Positions 5,750 through 11,390 of a stretch of 11,390 bases of DNA are shown in pieces. Within the stretch, counting starts at the first letter, position 1, and every line of letters starts with the position of its first letter. A program made the position numbers and the translations under genes. The stretch comes from DATJBC01 sp035515515 (GTDB taxonomy: Bacteria; Actinomycetota; Acidimicrobiia; Acidimicrobiales; UBA8190). The notes beneath the pieces are model-generated. The model worked only from the letters and a program-made list of their open reading frames with translations, had not been told where the DNA came from and made no database searches. The stretch covers positions 1 through 11,390 of the forward strand of contig DATJBC010000082.1 in NCBI GenBank assembly GCA_035515515.1, in the 5' to 3' direction.

Positions 5750-5930
5750 GGTGGCACGTTCCAGCCACAGGTCCAGTTGCTGACCCACCGTGGCCGTCGT
5801 GACCACCACAGCGCCTGAAGGTGCGCGTGACGCTGCGCTGCTTGCCCGTGATGTCGCCGCGCAGCTGCCACTGACCCGACCCCGGTGGCCGTTCTCGCCT
5901 GGACCCGACCGACATGTAGGACATCGCCAA
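5750..5930 (-). pseudogene. N-terminal remnant of tyrosine-type phage/ICE integrase
   Basis: From an ATG at 5928-5930 the minus strand reads GSRRERPPGSGQWQLRGDI followed by TGKQRSVTRTFR, which matches the arm-binding N-terminal domain of actinobacterial tyrosine integrases (pattern GSIRER..GSGRWELR..TGK.R..TRTFRG). Near 5814 the frame changes; the next frame gives ATVGQQLDLWLERA, matching the start of the core-binding domain (TVGELLDRWLE). About 20-25 residues usually found between these blocks are missing, and the rest of the core-binding domain plus the whole catalytic domain are absent. The remnant starts 68 bases from the 3' end of a tRNA-Val gene, the usual position of an integrase beside its attachment site. 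It is inactive. The assignment rests on these two blocks and their order. Confidence 0.6.
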
Positions 5931-5974
5931 CGGGCTATCGCCTTGTTGGACAAGCCATCTGCCGGGGCCTGTTC

Positions 5975-5988
5975 AGGACAGACGTCCT
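5975..5988 (-). terminator. Weak hairpin behind tRNA-Val
   Basis: AGGAC and GTCCT form a 5-bp stem with a 4-base loop about 10 bases past the tRNA 3' end. There is no U-run. It could be a weak terminator, part of the former attachment site, or incidental. Confidence 0.25.
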
Positions 5989-5997
5989 CGTTAAGAG

Positions 5998-6071
5998 TGG
6001 GCGCAACAGGACTCGAACCTGTGGCCTCAGCCGTGTGAAGGCTGCGCTCTAACCAACTGAGCTATGCGCCC
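5998..6071 (-). tRNA. tRNA-Val (anticodon CAC)
   Basis: The minus strand folds into a complete 74-base cloverleaf: a 7-bp acceptor stem GGGCGCA/TGCGCCC, a D arm TAGCTCAGTTGGTTAGAGC, an anticodon stem CAGCC/GGCTG around the loop TTCACAC, and a T arm CAGG-TTCGAGT-CCTG. Loop positions 34-36 are CAC, which reads the valine codon GTG. A73 is encoded but CCA is not, so it must be added after transcription. The gene lies 38 bases beyond the methyltransferase stop and next to an integrase remnant, so its 3' half is the probable attachment site of a former element. I see no second copy of its 3' end within the window. Confidence 0.97.
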
Positions 6072-6109
6072 GAGAAACCCAGACACTACAGCGTGATCGT
6101 CCCCGGGCG

Positions 6110-6952
6110 TCAGGGCGAGCGCCCCGCCTTCCACGCATCGCAGCGGAAGTCGACGTCCACCGTCACCTCTCCCTCCACCCCGAGCAGGTCTCGCAGGAGC
6201 CGGCGGGCCTCGTCGCAGACCCTCGTGCGCTGCTCCTCGGGCAAGAGGATGACCCAGCTGAAGGTGCCCAGGAGGCCGATCAGCTCGTCGGCGTCGAGGG
6301 CCATGTCCCACGTGAAGACCTCTCGCTCCGGCGGGCCGAAGGGCACGTTCGGCGGGATCTCGAGGGTGGAGGCGGGACGCGAGCCGTCCCCGAGGATGAG
6401 TTCCCGCATTCCCCCTTCCCCCCCGTCGGCCGCCCCGGACCCCGCCGCGAGCAGGGCCCGCGCCTGGGAGATGAAGGGCCCTTCCGGGTCCGGTCCGGAC
6501 CACAGCGCGCCGAGGACGCCCTGCGGCCTGAGGACGCGCCCCACCTCGATCAGCGTGGGCACGGGGTCCATCCAGTGCCACGACGACGAGGCGATCACGG
6601 CGTCGACCGAGCCGTCGGAGAGCGGGATGGACTCGCCGCGACCCTCGAGGGCGCGGGCCCCGGGTACCTCGTCGCGCAACACGGCCCGCATGCGGTCGTC
6701 GGGCTCGACGGCGACCACGTCGGCAGCCCGGCCCACCAGCAGCCTGGTGAGCGCGCCCGTCCCGGCGCCGAGGTCGACGACGGTGTCGACGCCGGCCGGA
6801 ATGATCCAGTCCACCGCGGCGTCGGGAGGACCGGGCCGGTAGCGCTCGTAGTGCGACGCCACCGTGCCGAAGCTGCCAGCCCGCTCTGTCTTCTCCTCCA
6901 CGGGAATCCGCGACAGGGGCACCGAGAAGTCGTGGAGGGGGGTGTCGGGCAC
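6110..6952 (-). CDS. Class I SAM-dependent methyltransferase
   Basis: The 280-residue protein carries the Rossmann-type SAM fold: motif I VVDLGAGTG (residues 58-66), the acidic end of strand 2 in VVAVEPD (79-85, Glu83 expected to hold the ribose), and ASSSWHWMDP (121-130) followed by EVGRVLRPQGVLG (136-148), the post-III helix of methyltransferase domain 11 proteins. The lead-in SFGTVASHYERYRPGPP (27-43) is typical of a broad group of small-molecule methyltransferases. The substrate cannot be read. The GTG start at 6950-6952 lies only 17 bases from the cobT stop, so it is probably read from the cob operon, but the ribosome site is weak and it resembles neither the precorrin methyltransferases (different fold) nor any known step of lower-ligand assembly. 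It may be a passenger. Confidence 0.88.
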   Translation of the reverse strand: MPDTPLHDFSVPLSRIPVEEKTERAGSFGTVASHYERYRPGPPDAAVDWIIPAGVDTVVDLGAGTGALTRLLVGRAADVVAVEPDDRMRAVLRDEVPGARALEGRGESIPLSDGSVDAVIASSSWHWMDPVPTLIEVGRVLRPQGVLGALWSGPDPEGPFISQARALLAAGSGAADGGEGGMRELILGDGSRPASTLEIPPNVPFGPPEREVFTWDMALDADELIGLLGTFSWVILLPEEQRTRVCDEARRLLRDLLGVEGEVTVDVDFRCDAWKAGRSP

Positions 6953-6969
6953 GTCGTGACCCTACCCGA

Positions 6970-8043
6970 CTACCGGGGATCGCCTTTGTCGGTGACCCCC
7001 GCGCTGTCGAACGTCGCCATGTCACGTAAGACCCGTGCCGCGGCCTGGATGACGGGGACGGCCAGAGCCGCGCCGGTCCCCTCCCCCAACCGCATGCCGA
7101 GGTCGAGCGTCGGCACCAGCCCGAGGTGCGCGAGCGCCAACGCGGAGCCGGGCTCGGTCGAGCGGTGGCCGGCGATGAGATAGCCGGCGACGGCAGGAGC
7201 ACACCGCACGGCGACCAGGGCGGCGGCGGCGGCGATCACGCCGTCGACGACCACGGGCACGCCGCAGGACGCGCCGCCCGCGATGAACCCCGCCAGGGCG
7301 GCGATCTCGAGGCCGCCCAGCTCCGCCAGCACCTCGAGCGGGGGGGCGTCGTCGCCGACCCTGGCCAGCGCGCCCTCGATCACGGCCTGCTTGCGCGCCA
7401 TCGTGGCGTCGTCGATGCCCGTGCCCCGGCCCGTGACCTCGGCCGCCGGGCGGCCGGTGCAGGCCGCCACCAGGGCGGCGGCGGCCGTGGTGTTGCCGAT
7501 CCCCATGTCCCCGGTGACGACCATGCGCGCCCCGTCGGAGACGGCGCGATGCGCCACCTCCACGCCGACGTCGAGCGCGGCGCCGGCCTCTTCGAGCGTC
7601 ATGGCCGCCCCGGCGGCCAGGTTCCTCGTGCCGGGAGCGACGTTGCGCCGCAGCAGCCGGTCGCCGTCGACCGGCACGGGGGTGGCCACCCCCACGTCGA
7701 CCACGACCACCTCGGCGCCGGCCACGCCGGCCAGGACGTTGATGGCGGCACCGCCGGCGCAGAAGTTGGCCACCATCTGCGCGGTGACCTCCTGCGGCCA
7801 GGGCGTGACGCCTTCTGCGACCACCCCGTGGTCGCCGGCGAACACGGCGACCACCACCGGCTCGGGGACCGGCGGAGGGCACGTGCGGGCGATGGCGCAC
7901 AGCCGGACGCCGATGTCCTCCACCCGGCCCAGCGATCCACGCGGCTTCGTCAACCGGTCATGGTGCTGCGCCCCGGCGGCGGCAGCCTCGGGGTCGACGG
8001 GACGGACGGCCTCGCAGGCCTCGGCGAATTGTTCGTTGCTCAT
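6970..8043 (-). CDS. cobT: Nicotinate-nucleotide--dimethylbenzimidazole phosphoribosyltransferase
   Basis: CobT transfers phosphoribose from nicotinate mononucleotide to 5,6-dimethylbenzimidazole (or a related base), giving alpha-ribazole phosphate for the lower ligand of cobalamin. The 357-residue product is full length. It shows KPRGSLGRVE (residues 33-42), VFAGDHGVVAEGV (68-79), FCAGGAAINVLA (94-105), GDMGIGNTTAAA (178-189) and RLGEGTGA (318-325), whose Glu321 corresponds to the catalytic base of the Salmonella enzyme. The ATG at 8041-8043 is preceded by an AGGAGAGG site about six bases away. It lies 36 bases after the cobC stop, the first true gap in the operon, and 17 bases before the methyltransferase. 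The product is used by CobS, encoded upstream in the same unit. Confidence 0.97.
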   Translation of the reverse strand: MSNEQFAEACEAVRPVDPEAAAAGAQHHDRLTKPRGSLGRVEDIGVRLCAIARTCPPPVPEPVVVAVFAGDHGVVAEGVTPWPQEVTAQMVANFCAGGAAINVLAGVAGAEVVVVDVGVATPVPVDGDRLLRRNVAPGTRNLAAGAAMTLEEAGAALDVGVEVAHRAVSDGARMVVTGDMGIGNTTAAAALVAACTGRPAAEVTGRGTGIDDATMARKQAVIEGALARVGDDAPPLEVLAELGGLEIAALAGFIAGGASCGVPVVVDGVIAAAAALVAVRCAPAVAGYLIAGHRSTEPGSALALAHLGLVPTLDLGMRLGEGTGAALAVPVIQAAARVLRDMATFDSAGVTDKGDPR

Positions 8044-8079
8044 GGCTGTCCTCTCCTCATCAGACGACCGGCGGTCTCG

Positions 8080-9024
8080 TCACGGCGCGCTCGCGGCCTC
8101 GTCTCCCGCCTCGTCGCCGCGGCGCGCCGCCGACAGCGCGTCGGCGAGTCGGTCGAGCCCCGATGACGACGGCACGGCGATCCGCATCGTCCCCGGCATG
8201 CCGAAGCTGGCGCAATCGCGCACCAGCACCCCACGGCGCGCCAGGCGCTCGCGGAGCCCGGGGGCGTCCACCAGCACCCAGTTGGCGTCCGACGGGCGGG
8301 GGGCGAGCCCATGGTCTTGCAGGACCGCCACCAGCTCTCTCCGCAGACACCGGACGGACGCCGCCCAGGCACCGAGGTCGACCATGTCGAGGAGGTCGGG
8401 CAGGGCCTCGGCCGCCAGCCCGTTCACGGACCACGCCGGCTGGCGCCGCCGGCAGGCCGCCGCCAGCGACGTCCGCTCCGCCGGCACGAGCACGTAGCCC
8501 AGGCGGAGGCCGGGCAGGGCGAGGAGCTTGGTGAGCGACCCCACCACCACGGCGTCGTCGCCCCGGGTCCACTCCCCCGTGGCCAGCGGGTAGAAGGCCT
8601 CGTCCCACACCTCGGCGTGCTCGCCGGCCCCGGCCAGGAGCCCCGTGGGGTTGTGGGGGTTGGAGCGCCACAACGGGCCTCCCGTGCGGGGGTGCAGGGA
8701 GAACTCGGGCTCCACCACACGCCCGCCCAGCTGCGCGGCCAGCAGGGCGATGGCCTCCGCCCCGCCGTTGGTGAGCACCAGCCGCGACCCGTCGACGCCC
8801 ATGGCGCCGGACAGCGCCTCCACGGCGCGGCGCGGGTCGGGATAGCGCGCCAGCGAACCGAGGTGACGCTCGAGCACCGGCACCATGTCGCGGACGACGG
8901 GATTGAGCGACTGCGAGAGGTCGAGCATGTCGCCGACCGCCATCCCCAGGGCGCGCGCCACGGCGGCGCCGTCGCCCCCGTGCGGCCCGGCCGGTGGGAC
9001 CGTGCCGGTCGGCGCCACGGTCAT
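8080..9024 (-). CDS. cobC: Threonine-phosphate decarboxylase-type PLP enzyme (CobC/CobD family)
   Basis: This fold-type I PLP enzyme is expected to decarboxylate L-threonine phosphate to (R)-1-amino-2-propanol phosphate, the linker later attached by CbiB. The 314-residue product has HGGDG near the start (residues 15-19), LDLSQSLNP (34-42), LTNGGAEAIALLA (84-96), EPEFSLHPR (105-113), SNPHNPTG (121-128), DEAFYPLA (141-148), VGSLTKLLALPGLRLGY (161-177) with PLP Lys166, and a C-terminal MRIAVP whose Arg281 should bind substrate. It is a little shorter than usual because the loop between EPEFSL and the NPHNPTG motif is short. The ATG at 9022-9024 overlaps the cbiB stop as ATGA. Naming differs between systems: CobC in aerobic-pathway naming, CobD in Salmonella. 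Confidence 0.93.
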   Translation of the reverse strand: MTVAPTGTVPPAGPHGGDGAAVARALGMAVGDMLDLSQSLNPVVRDMVPVLERHLGSLARYPDPRRAVEALSGAMGVDGSRLVLTNGGAEAIALLAAQLGGRVVEPEFSLHPRTGGPLWRSNPHNPTGLLAGAGEHAEVWDEAFYPLATGEWTRGDDAVVVGSLTKLLALPGLRLGYVLVPAERTSLAAACRRRQPAWSVNGLAAEALPDLLDMVDLGAWAASVRCLRRELVAVLQDHGLAPRPSDANWVLVDAPGLRERLARRGVLVRDCASFGMPGTMRIAVPSSSGLDRLADALSAARRGDEAGDEAASAP

Positions 9025-10004
9025 CGCGCCCACCGCTCGGCCCCTGACCGCCGCGCCCCGGGACGCGCCGCGCCGGGCTTCGTCCGGCGGTCCCGGCGGC
9101 GCGCGCCCAGGGCGGCGACGCCCGACCCGGCGAGAAGCACCACCAGGGCCCGGGTCACGTCGCGCGACAGCACGACGGCCCGTCCGATGTCGGCGGGGCA
9201 CGCCGGCCGGCCGCGTCCGAGGACGGGACGGCGGTCGGTCACGCCGTCGTAGCGGTTGTCGCCCCCCAGCCGCAGTCCCAGTGCGCCGGCGAAGGCCGCC
9301 TCGGCCACGCCGGCGTTCGGGGAGGGGTGAGCCGGTGCCTGGTCGCGCACGGCGCGCCACACCTCCCCGGCCGAGCCCGGCCGCACGAGGGCCACCAGCG
9401 CGGCGGTGAGACGGGCGGGCACGTAGGCCGCGGCGTCGTCCAGCCGGGCGCTCGCCCACCCGAAGCGGGCGTAGCGGGCGCTGCGGTGCCCCACCATGGC
9501 GTCGAGGGTGTTGGCGGCCCGGTAGCCGAGTGCCCCCGGCGCCCCGGCGGTGGCCGCCCACCAGGCGGGGGCCACCACGGCGTCCACGGTGTTCTCGGCC
9601 ACCGACTCCACCACGGCGCGGGCCGTCCCCTCGCAGTCGAGGGCGGAGACGTCGCGGCCCACGAGGCTGGGGAGAAGCGCCCGGGCCCGTTCGAGGTCGT
9701 GGCCCGCCAGCGCGGCGCCCACCGACCCCGCCACGGCGCGCAGCTCGCGCCCGGCGACGGCGACGTAGGTGGCGGTGGCGGTGCCCACGGCGGCCCCCGC
9801 CCCCATCCCCATGCCGACGCCCAGCGCCGCGTGGACGACGCCCGCGGCGCGCCGGTCCCGGTACGTGGCGCGCTCCACGGCGGTCATGCACCGGCCGAAG
9901 ACGCCCACGGGGTGCACCCCGGCGGGGGGCTCCCCCACCAACTCGTCCACGACGACGCCCACGGCCGCCCCGAGGGGGCGGGGCAGGCCGCGCGAGGTGC
10001 TCAC
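9021..10004 (-). CDS. cbiB: Adenosylcobinamide-phosphate synthase (CbiB/CobD family)
   Basis: This integral membrane enzyme attaches aminopropanol or its phosphate to adenosylcobyric acid to give (phospho)cobinamide. The 327-residue product has family landmarks in order: VVDELVGEPPAGVHPV (residues 18-33), ARAVVESVAENTVDAVVAPAWW (128-149), GYRAANTLDAMVGHR (160-174), RFGWASARLDDAAAYVPARL (180-199) and HPSPNAGVAEAAFAGALGL (226-244). Hydrophobic Ala/Val/Gly-rich spans at about 55-85, 140-160 and 283-300 fit membrane segments. The Arg-rich tail (300-327) is poorly conserved in appearance. The GTG at 10002-10004 overlaps the cobS stop as GTGA; an adjacent GTG at 10005-10007 is the alternative. The gene is called cobD in Pseudomonas naming. 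Confidence 0.95.
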   Translation of the reverse strand: MSTSRGLPRPLGAAVGVVVDELVGEPPAGVHPVGVFGRCMTAVERATYRDRRAAGVVHAALGVGMGMGAGAAVGTATATYVAVAGRELRAVAGSVGAALAGHDLERARALLPSLVGRDVSALDCEGTARAVVESVAENTVDAVVAPAWWAATAGAPGALGYRAANTLDAMVGHRSARYARFGWASARLDDAAAYVPARLTAALVALVRPGSAGEVWRAVRDQAPAHPSPNAGVAEAAFAGALGLRLGGDNRYDGVTDRRPVLGRGRPACPADIGRAVVLSRDVTRALVVLLAGSGVAALGARRRDRRTKPGAARPGARRSGAERWAR

Positions 10005-10762
10005 CACCTCGCCGCCAGCACGACCAGTCCCACCGTCTCCCCCACGACGCCCGCCGCGCCCAGGACGTCGCCGGTGAACCCGCCGATCCGCCGCCGGGCC
10101 AGCGCCAGCACGGCGCCCACGCCCACCGCCTCGCCGCCCAGCGCGGCCAGCCCGTGGACCCCCCGGCCCGCCACGGCCAGCACGAGCACGAGGACGGCGC
10201 CCACGAGGGCGGGCACGAGCACGCCGGAGCGGCCCCGCGCACCGCCCCCGGGAGGCCCGGTCCCCGCCGCGCCCCGGTCGGCGGGGGGGTCGACGAAGGC
10301 GCTCGCCAGCCCGCCGGGCCGCGCGTAGCGCATGGACCGGGCGGTGACCGCCATGGCCGTGCGGGACCCGCACCACAGCGCGCCCACCACGAGCGGCGTG
10401 GCGCGCATCGAGGCCAGCGAGGCCACGCGCAGGAGCAGCACCGATCCCAGGGTGATCGCCCCGAAGGCCCCGACGGCCGGATCGGCCATGACCTGCAGCC
10501 GCCGCTCGGGGGGCAGCGGGGGCAGCAGACCGTCCGCGGCGTCGGCCAGCCCGTCGAGGTGCAGGTAGCCGGTGACGACGACGTCGGCCACCACGGCCAC
10601 GGCCGCCGCCGCCAGGGGCGGCCAGCCCCGGGCGGCCAGCCACCACACGCCGCCCACGGCCAACCCCACGGCGGCGCCCACCACCGGGAACCAGTCGAGC
10701 GCCCCCGGCGACGGCGGCGCGGCGGCGCCGAAGGGCGTGAGGAAGGCGACGGCGCGGCGCAT
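10001..10762 (-). CDS. cobS: Adenosylcobinamide-GDP ribazoletransferase (cobalamin synthase)
   Basis: CobS is the multi-spanning membrane enzyme that joins adenosylcobinamide-GDP with alpha-ribazole or its phosphate, the final assembly step for cobalamin. The 253-residue product begins MRRAVAFLTPFG, has the signature HLDGLADAADGL (residues 68-79) with the metal-binding acidic residues, DPAVGAFGAITLG (94-106), SRTAMAVTARSMRYARPGGL (133-152) and near the end GGFTGDVLGAAGVVGE (227-242). Strongly hydrophobic spans at about 23-45, 50-66, 103-119, 180-198 and 212-223 agree with a polytopic protein. A Gly/Pro/Arg-rich loop (160-180) looks longer and less ordered than usual. The ATG at 10760-10762 shares one base with the cobU stop (TGATG), indicating coupled translation. 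Confidence 0.95.
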   Translation of the reverse strand: MRRAVAFLTPFGAAAPPSPGALDWFPVVGAAVGLAVGGVWWLAARGWPPLAAAAVAVVADVVVTGYLHLDGLADAADGLLPPLPPERRLQVMADPAVGAFGAITLGSVLLLRVASLASMRATPLVVGALWCGSRTAMAVTARSMRYARPGGLASAFVDPPADRGAAGTGPPGGGARGRSGVLVPALVGAVLVLVLAVAGRGVHGLAALGGEAVGVGAVLALARRRIGGFTGDVLGAAGVVGETVGLVVLAARW

Positions 10763-11289
10763 CACCGGTCGTCCCCGCGGCCCTCGAGGCGCAGCGTCCG
10801 GCCCGCCACCACGAGGACGACCTCGTCGGCGCAGGCGGCGACCGCCTGGTTGACCGTGCCCATGGCGTCCTGGAAGCGCCGGCCCGCCTCGGTGGAGGGG
10901 TGCACGGCCAGGCCCACCTCCTCCGACACCACCACCGTGTCGCCGGCGCGGGCCACCAGGGCGTCGCACAGGCCGCCGGCGTCGGCCTGCATGCCGGGCG
11001 AGGCGCTCACCCACGGCCCGAGCGAGTCCACGAGGGCCGGGCCCGCCACGGCGCGCAGCACGGCGGGGAGGTCGGTCCCCGCCTCGAGCGTCGACCAGCC
11101 CGCCGGCCTCCGGGCCCGGTGGCGGGCCACCCGGTCGGCCAGGTCGGCGTCCTCGCCCACCACCAGGGTGGCCACGTACGTCACGCCCGGCGGGCCGTCG
11201 GGGCCGGTGACGGCGAGGCGCGCGGCGACCAGGGCCTCGGCCACGGCGGACTTCCCCGAGCGCGCCCCGCCGAGCACGAGGGTGATCAC
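10762..11289 (-). CDS. cobU: Adenosylcobinamide kinase / adenosylcobinamide-phosphate guanylyltransferase
   Basis: This bifunctional enzyme phosphorylates adenosylcobinamide and then transfers GMP from GTP to give adenosylcobinamide-GDP, the activated partner used by CobS. The 175-residue product begins with a strand and the P-loop GGARSGKS (residues 7-14), then VTYVATL (36-42), ADRVARHRARRPAGW (51-65) with His57 placed like the guanylylated His of Salmonella CobU, LVDSLGPWVS (87-96), VVSEEVGLAVHP (120-131) and a FQDAMGTVNQAVAACADEVVLVVAG segment (139-163). I chose the GTG at 11287-11289 because it puts the P-loop where the family has it and overlaps the preceding gene's stop as GTGA; a GTG at 11317-11319 would add ten Arg/Pro-rich residues. 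Confidence 0.95.
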   Translation of the reverse strand: MITLVLGGARSGKSAVAEALVAARLAVTGPDGPPGVTYVATLVVGEDADLADRVARHRARRPAGWSTLEAGTDLPAVLRAVAGPALVDSLGPWVSASPGMQADAGGLCDALVARAGDTVVVSEEVGLAVHPSTEAGRRFQDAMGTVNQAVAACADEVVLVVAGRTLRLEGRGDDR

Positions 11290-11390
11290 CACGCCCCCGG
11301 GGGGCCGGCGGCCGTGCACCCCGCCAGCACGGCGCGGTGCACGGCGCGCGCCAGGCGGGCCCCCCAGTGCGAGCGGGGCCCGCCGAAGGG
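11286..11390 (-). CDS. C-terminal end of unidentified gene preceding cobU
   Basis: Entering at the window edge, a minus-strand frame reads PFGGPRSHWGARLARAVH followed by RAVLAGCTAAGPPGAW and stops at a TGA (11286-11288) that overlaps the cobU GTG as GTGA. Only 34 residues are visible. The HWGARLARAVHRAVLAG part would form an amphipathic helix, as expected at a protein end. The four-base overlap strongly suggests the same operon, so a cobalamin-pathway protein is a fair guess, but no motif identifies it. Confidence 0.6.
   Translation of the reverse strand, partial: PFGGPRSHWGARLARAVHRAVLAGCTAAGPPGAW

Noticed and set aside
5998..6020. Search for a direct repeat of the tRNA-Val 3' end marking the other edge of an island
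   Set aside because: By eye I found no second copy within the window; the other attachment site may lie elsewhere or be lost.
6027..7202. 391-codon minus-strand frame over the methyltransferase, running into the tRNA
   Set aside because: It is extremely rich in Arg, Gly and Ala, out of frame with the methyltransferase and cobT, and crosses the tRNA gene.
7126..8497. Long plus-strand frames opposite cobT and cobC
   Set aside because: They are antisense shadows caused by high GC; the opposite strand has complete family motifs.
9025..10242. Continuation of the cobC frame upstream to 10242
   Set aside because: The extension is low-complexity Arg/Gly/Ala sequence out of frame with cbiB and cobS; the ATG at 9024 with an ATGA overlap is the true start.
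11290..11319. Upstream GTG start for cobU
   Set aside because: It would add ten Arg/Pro/Gly residues ahead of the normal family start and overlap the preceding gene by more than 30 bases.
10764..11390. Cobalamin riboswitch ahead of the cob genes
   Set aside because: The visible upstream DNA is coding up to the window edge; the operon's promoter region is not included.
1..11390. CRISPR array, intact insertion sequence or toxin-antitoxin pair
   Set aside because: No regularly spaced repeats, transposase motifs or paired small genes were found on either strand.

Overview
The window is very GC-rich, uses GTG as well as ATG starts, packs its genes tightly and shows an actinobacterial style of gene content. 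It most likely comes from a member of the Actinomycetota, possibly Acidimicrobiia or a relative; the class is my inference from protein flavour and no marker gene here settles it. Nearly every gene reads leftwards (minus strand).

Right half (about 6110-11390): a late cobalamin (vitamin B12) operon, read from right to left. The end of an unidentified gene is followed by cobU (adenosylcobinamide kinase/guanylyltransferase), cobS (cobalamin-5-phosphate synthase), cbiB/cobD (aminopropanol-phosphate attachment), a cobC-type threonine-phosphate decarboxylase and cobT (lower-ligand activation), then a class I SAM methyltransferase. The first five coding regions overlap by 1-4 bases at each junction. 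Together the enzymes make the aminopropanol linker, attach it, activate cobinamide with GTP, activate dimethylbenzimidazole and join the two halves.

Middle (about 2480-6071): a tRNA-Val(CAC) gene whose 3' side is followed, 68 bases on, by a broken tyrosine-integrase N-terminus. Then comes a stretch that is visibly less GC-rich, with long gaps and decayed genes: a leaderless TetR regulator translationally coupled to a VOC-fold (glyoxalase/dioxygenase superfamily) protein, a protein made of two NIPSNAP-like alpha/beta-barrel domains, and the C-terminal piece of a flavin monooxygenase. This looks like an old, eroding island inserted at the tRNA, carrying a small regulated catabolic or detoxification set. 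The TetR promoter is covered by overlapping palindromes, and a 30-base palindrome in front of the NIPSNAP-like gene shares an octamer with it.

Left part (1-2260): a serine hydroxymethyltransferase gene (glyA) under a well-formed ZTP (pfl-type) riboswitch, so one-carbon supply is tied to the purine/folate alarm nucleotide. Behind glyA lies a VOC gene remnant, then a small conserved hypothetical gene on the plus strand broken by one extra A, and the first 38 codons of a leftward gene cut by the window edge.

I found no CRISPR array, intact transposase, rRNA or cobalamin riboswitch. The most noteworthy items are the ZTP riboswitch with a possible ribosome-site switch, the tRNA/integrase scar, the palindrome pair that may define a TetR regulon, and the single-base frameshift in the small gene.
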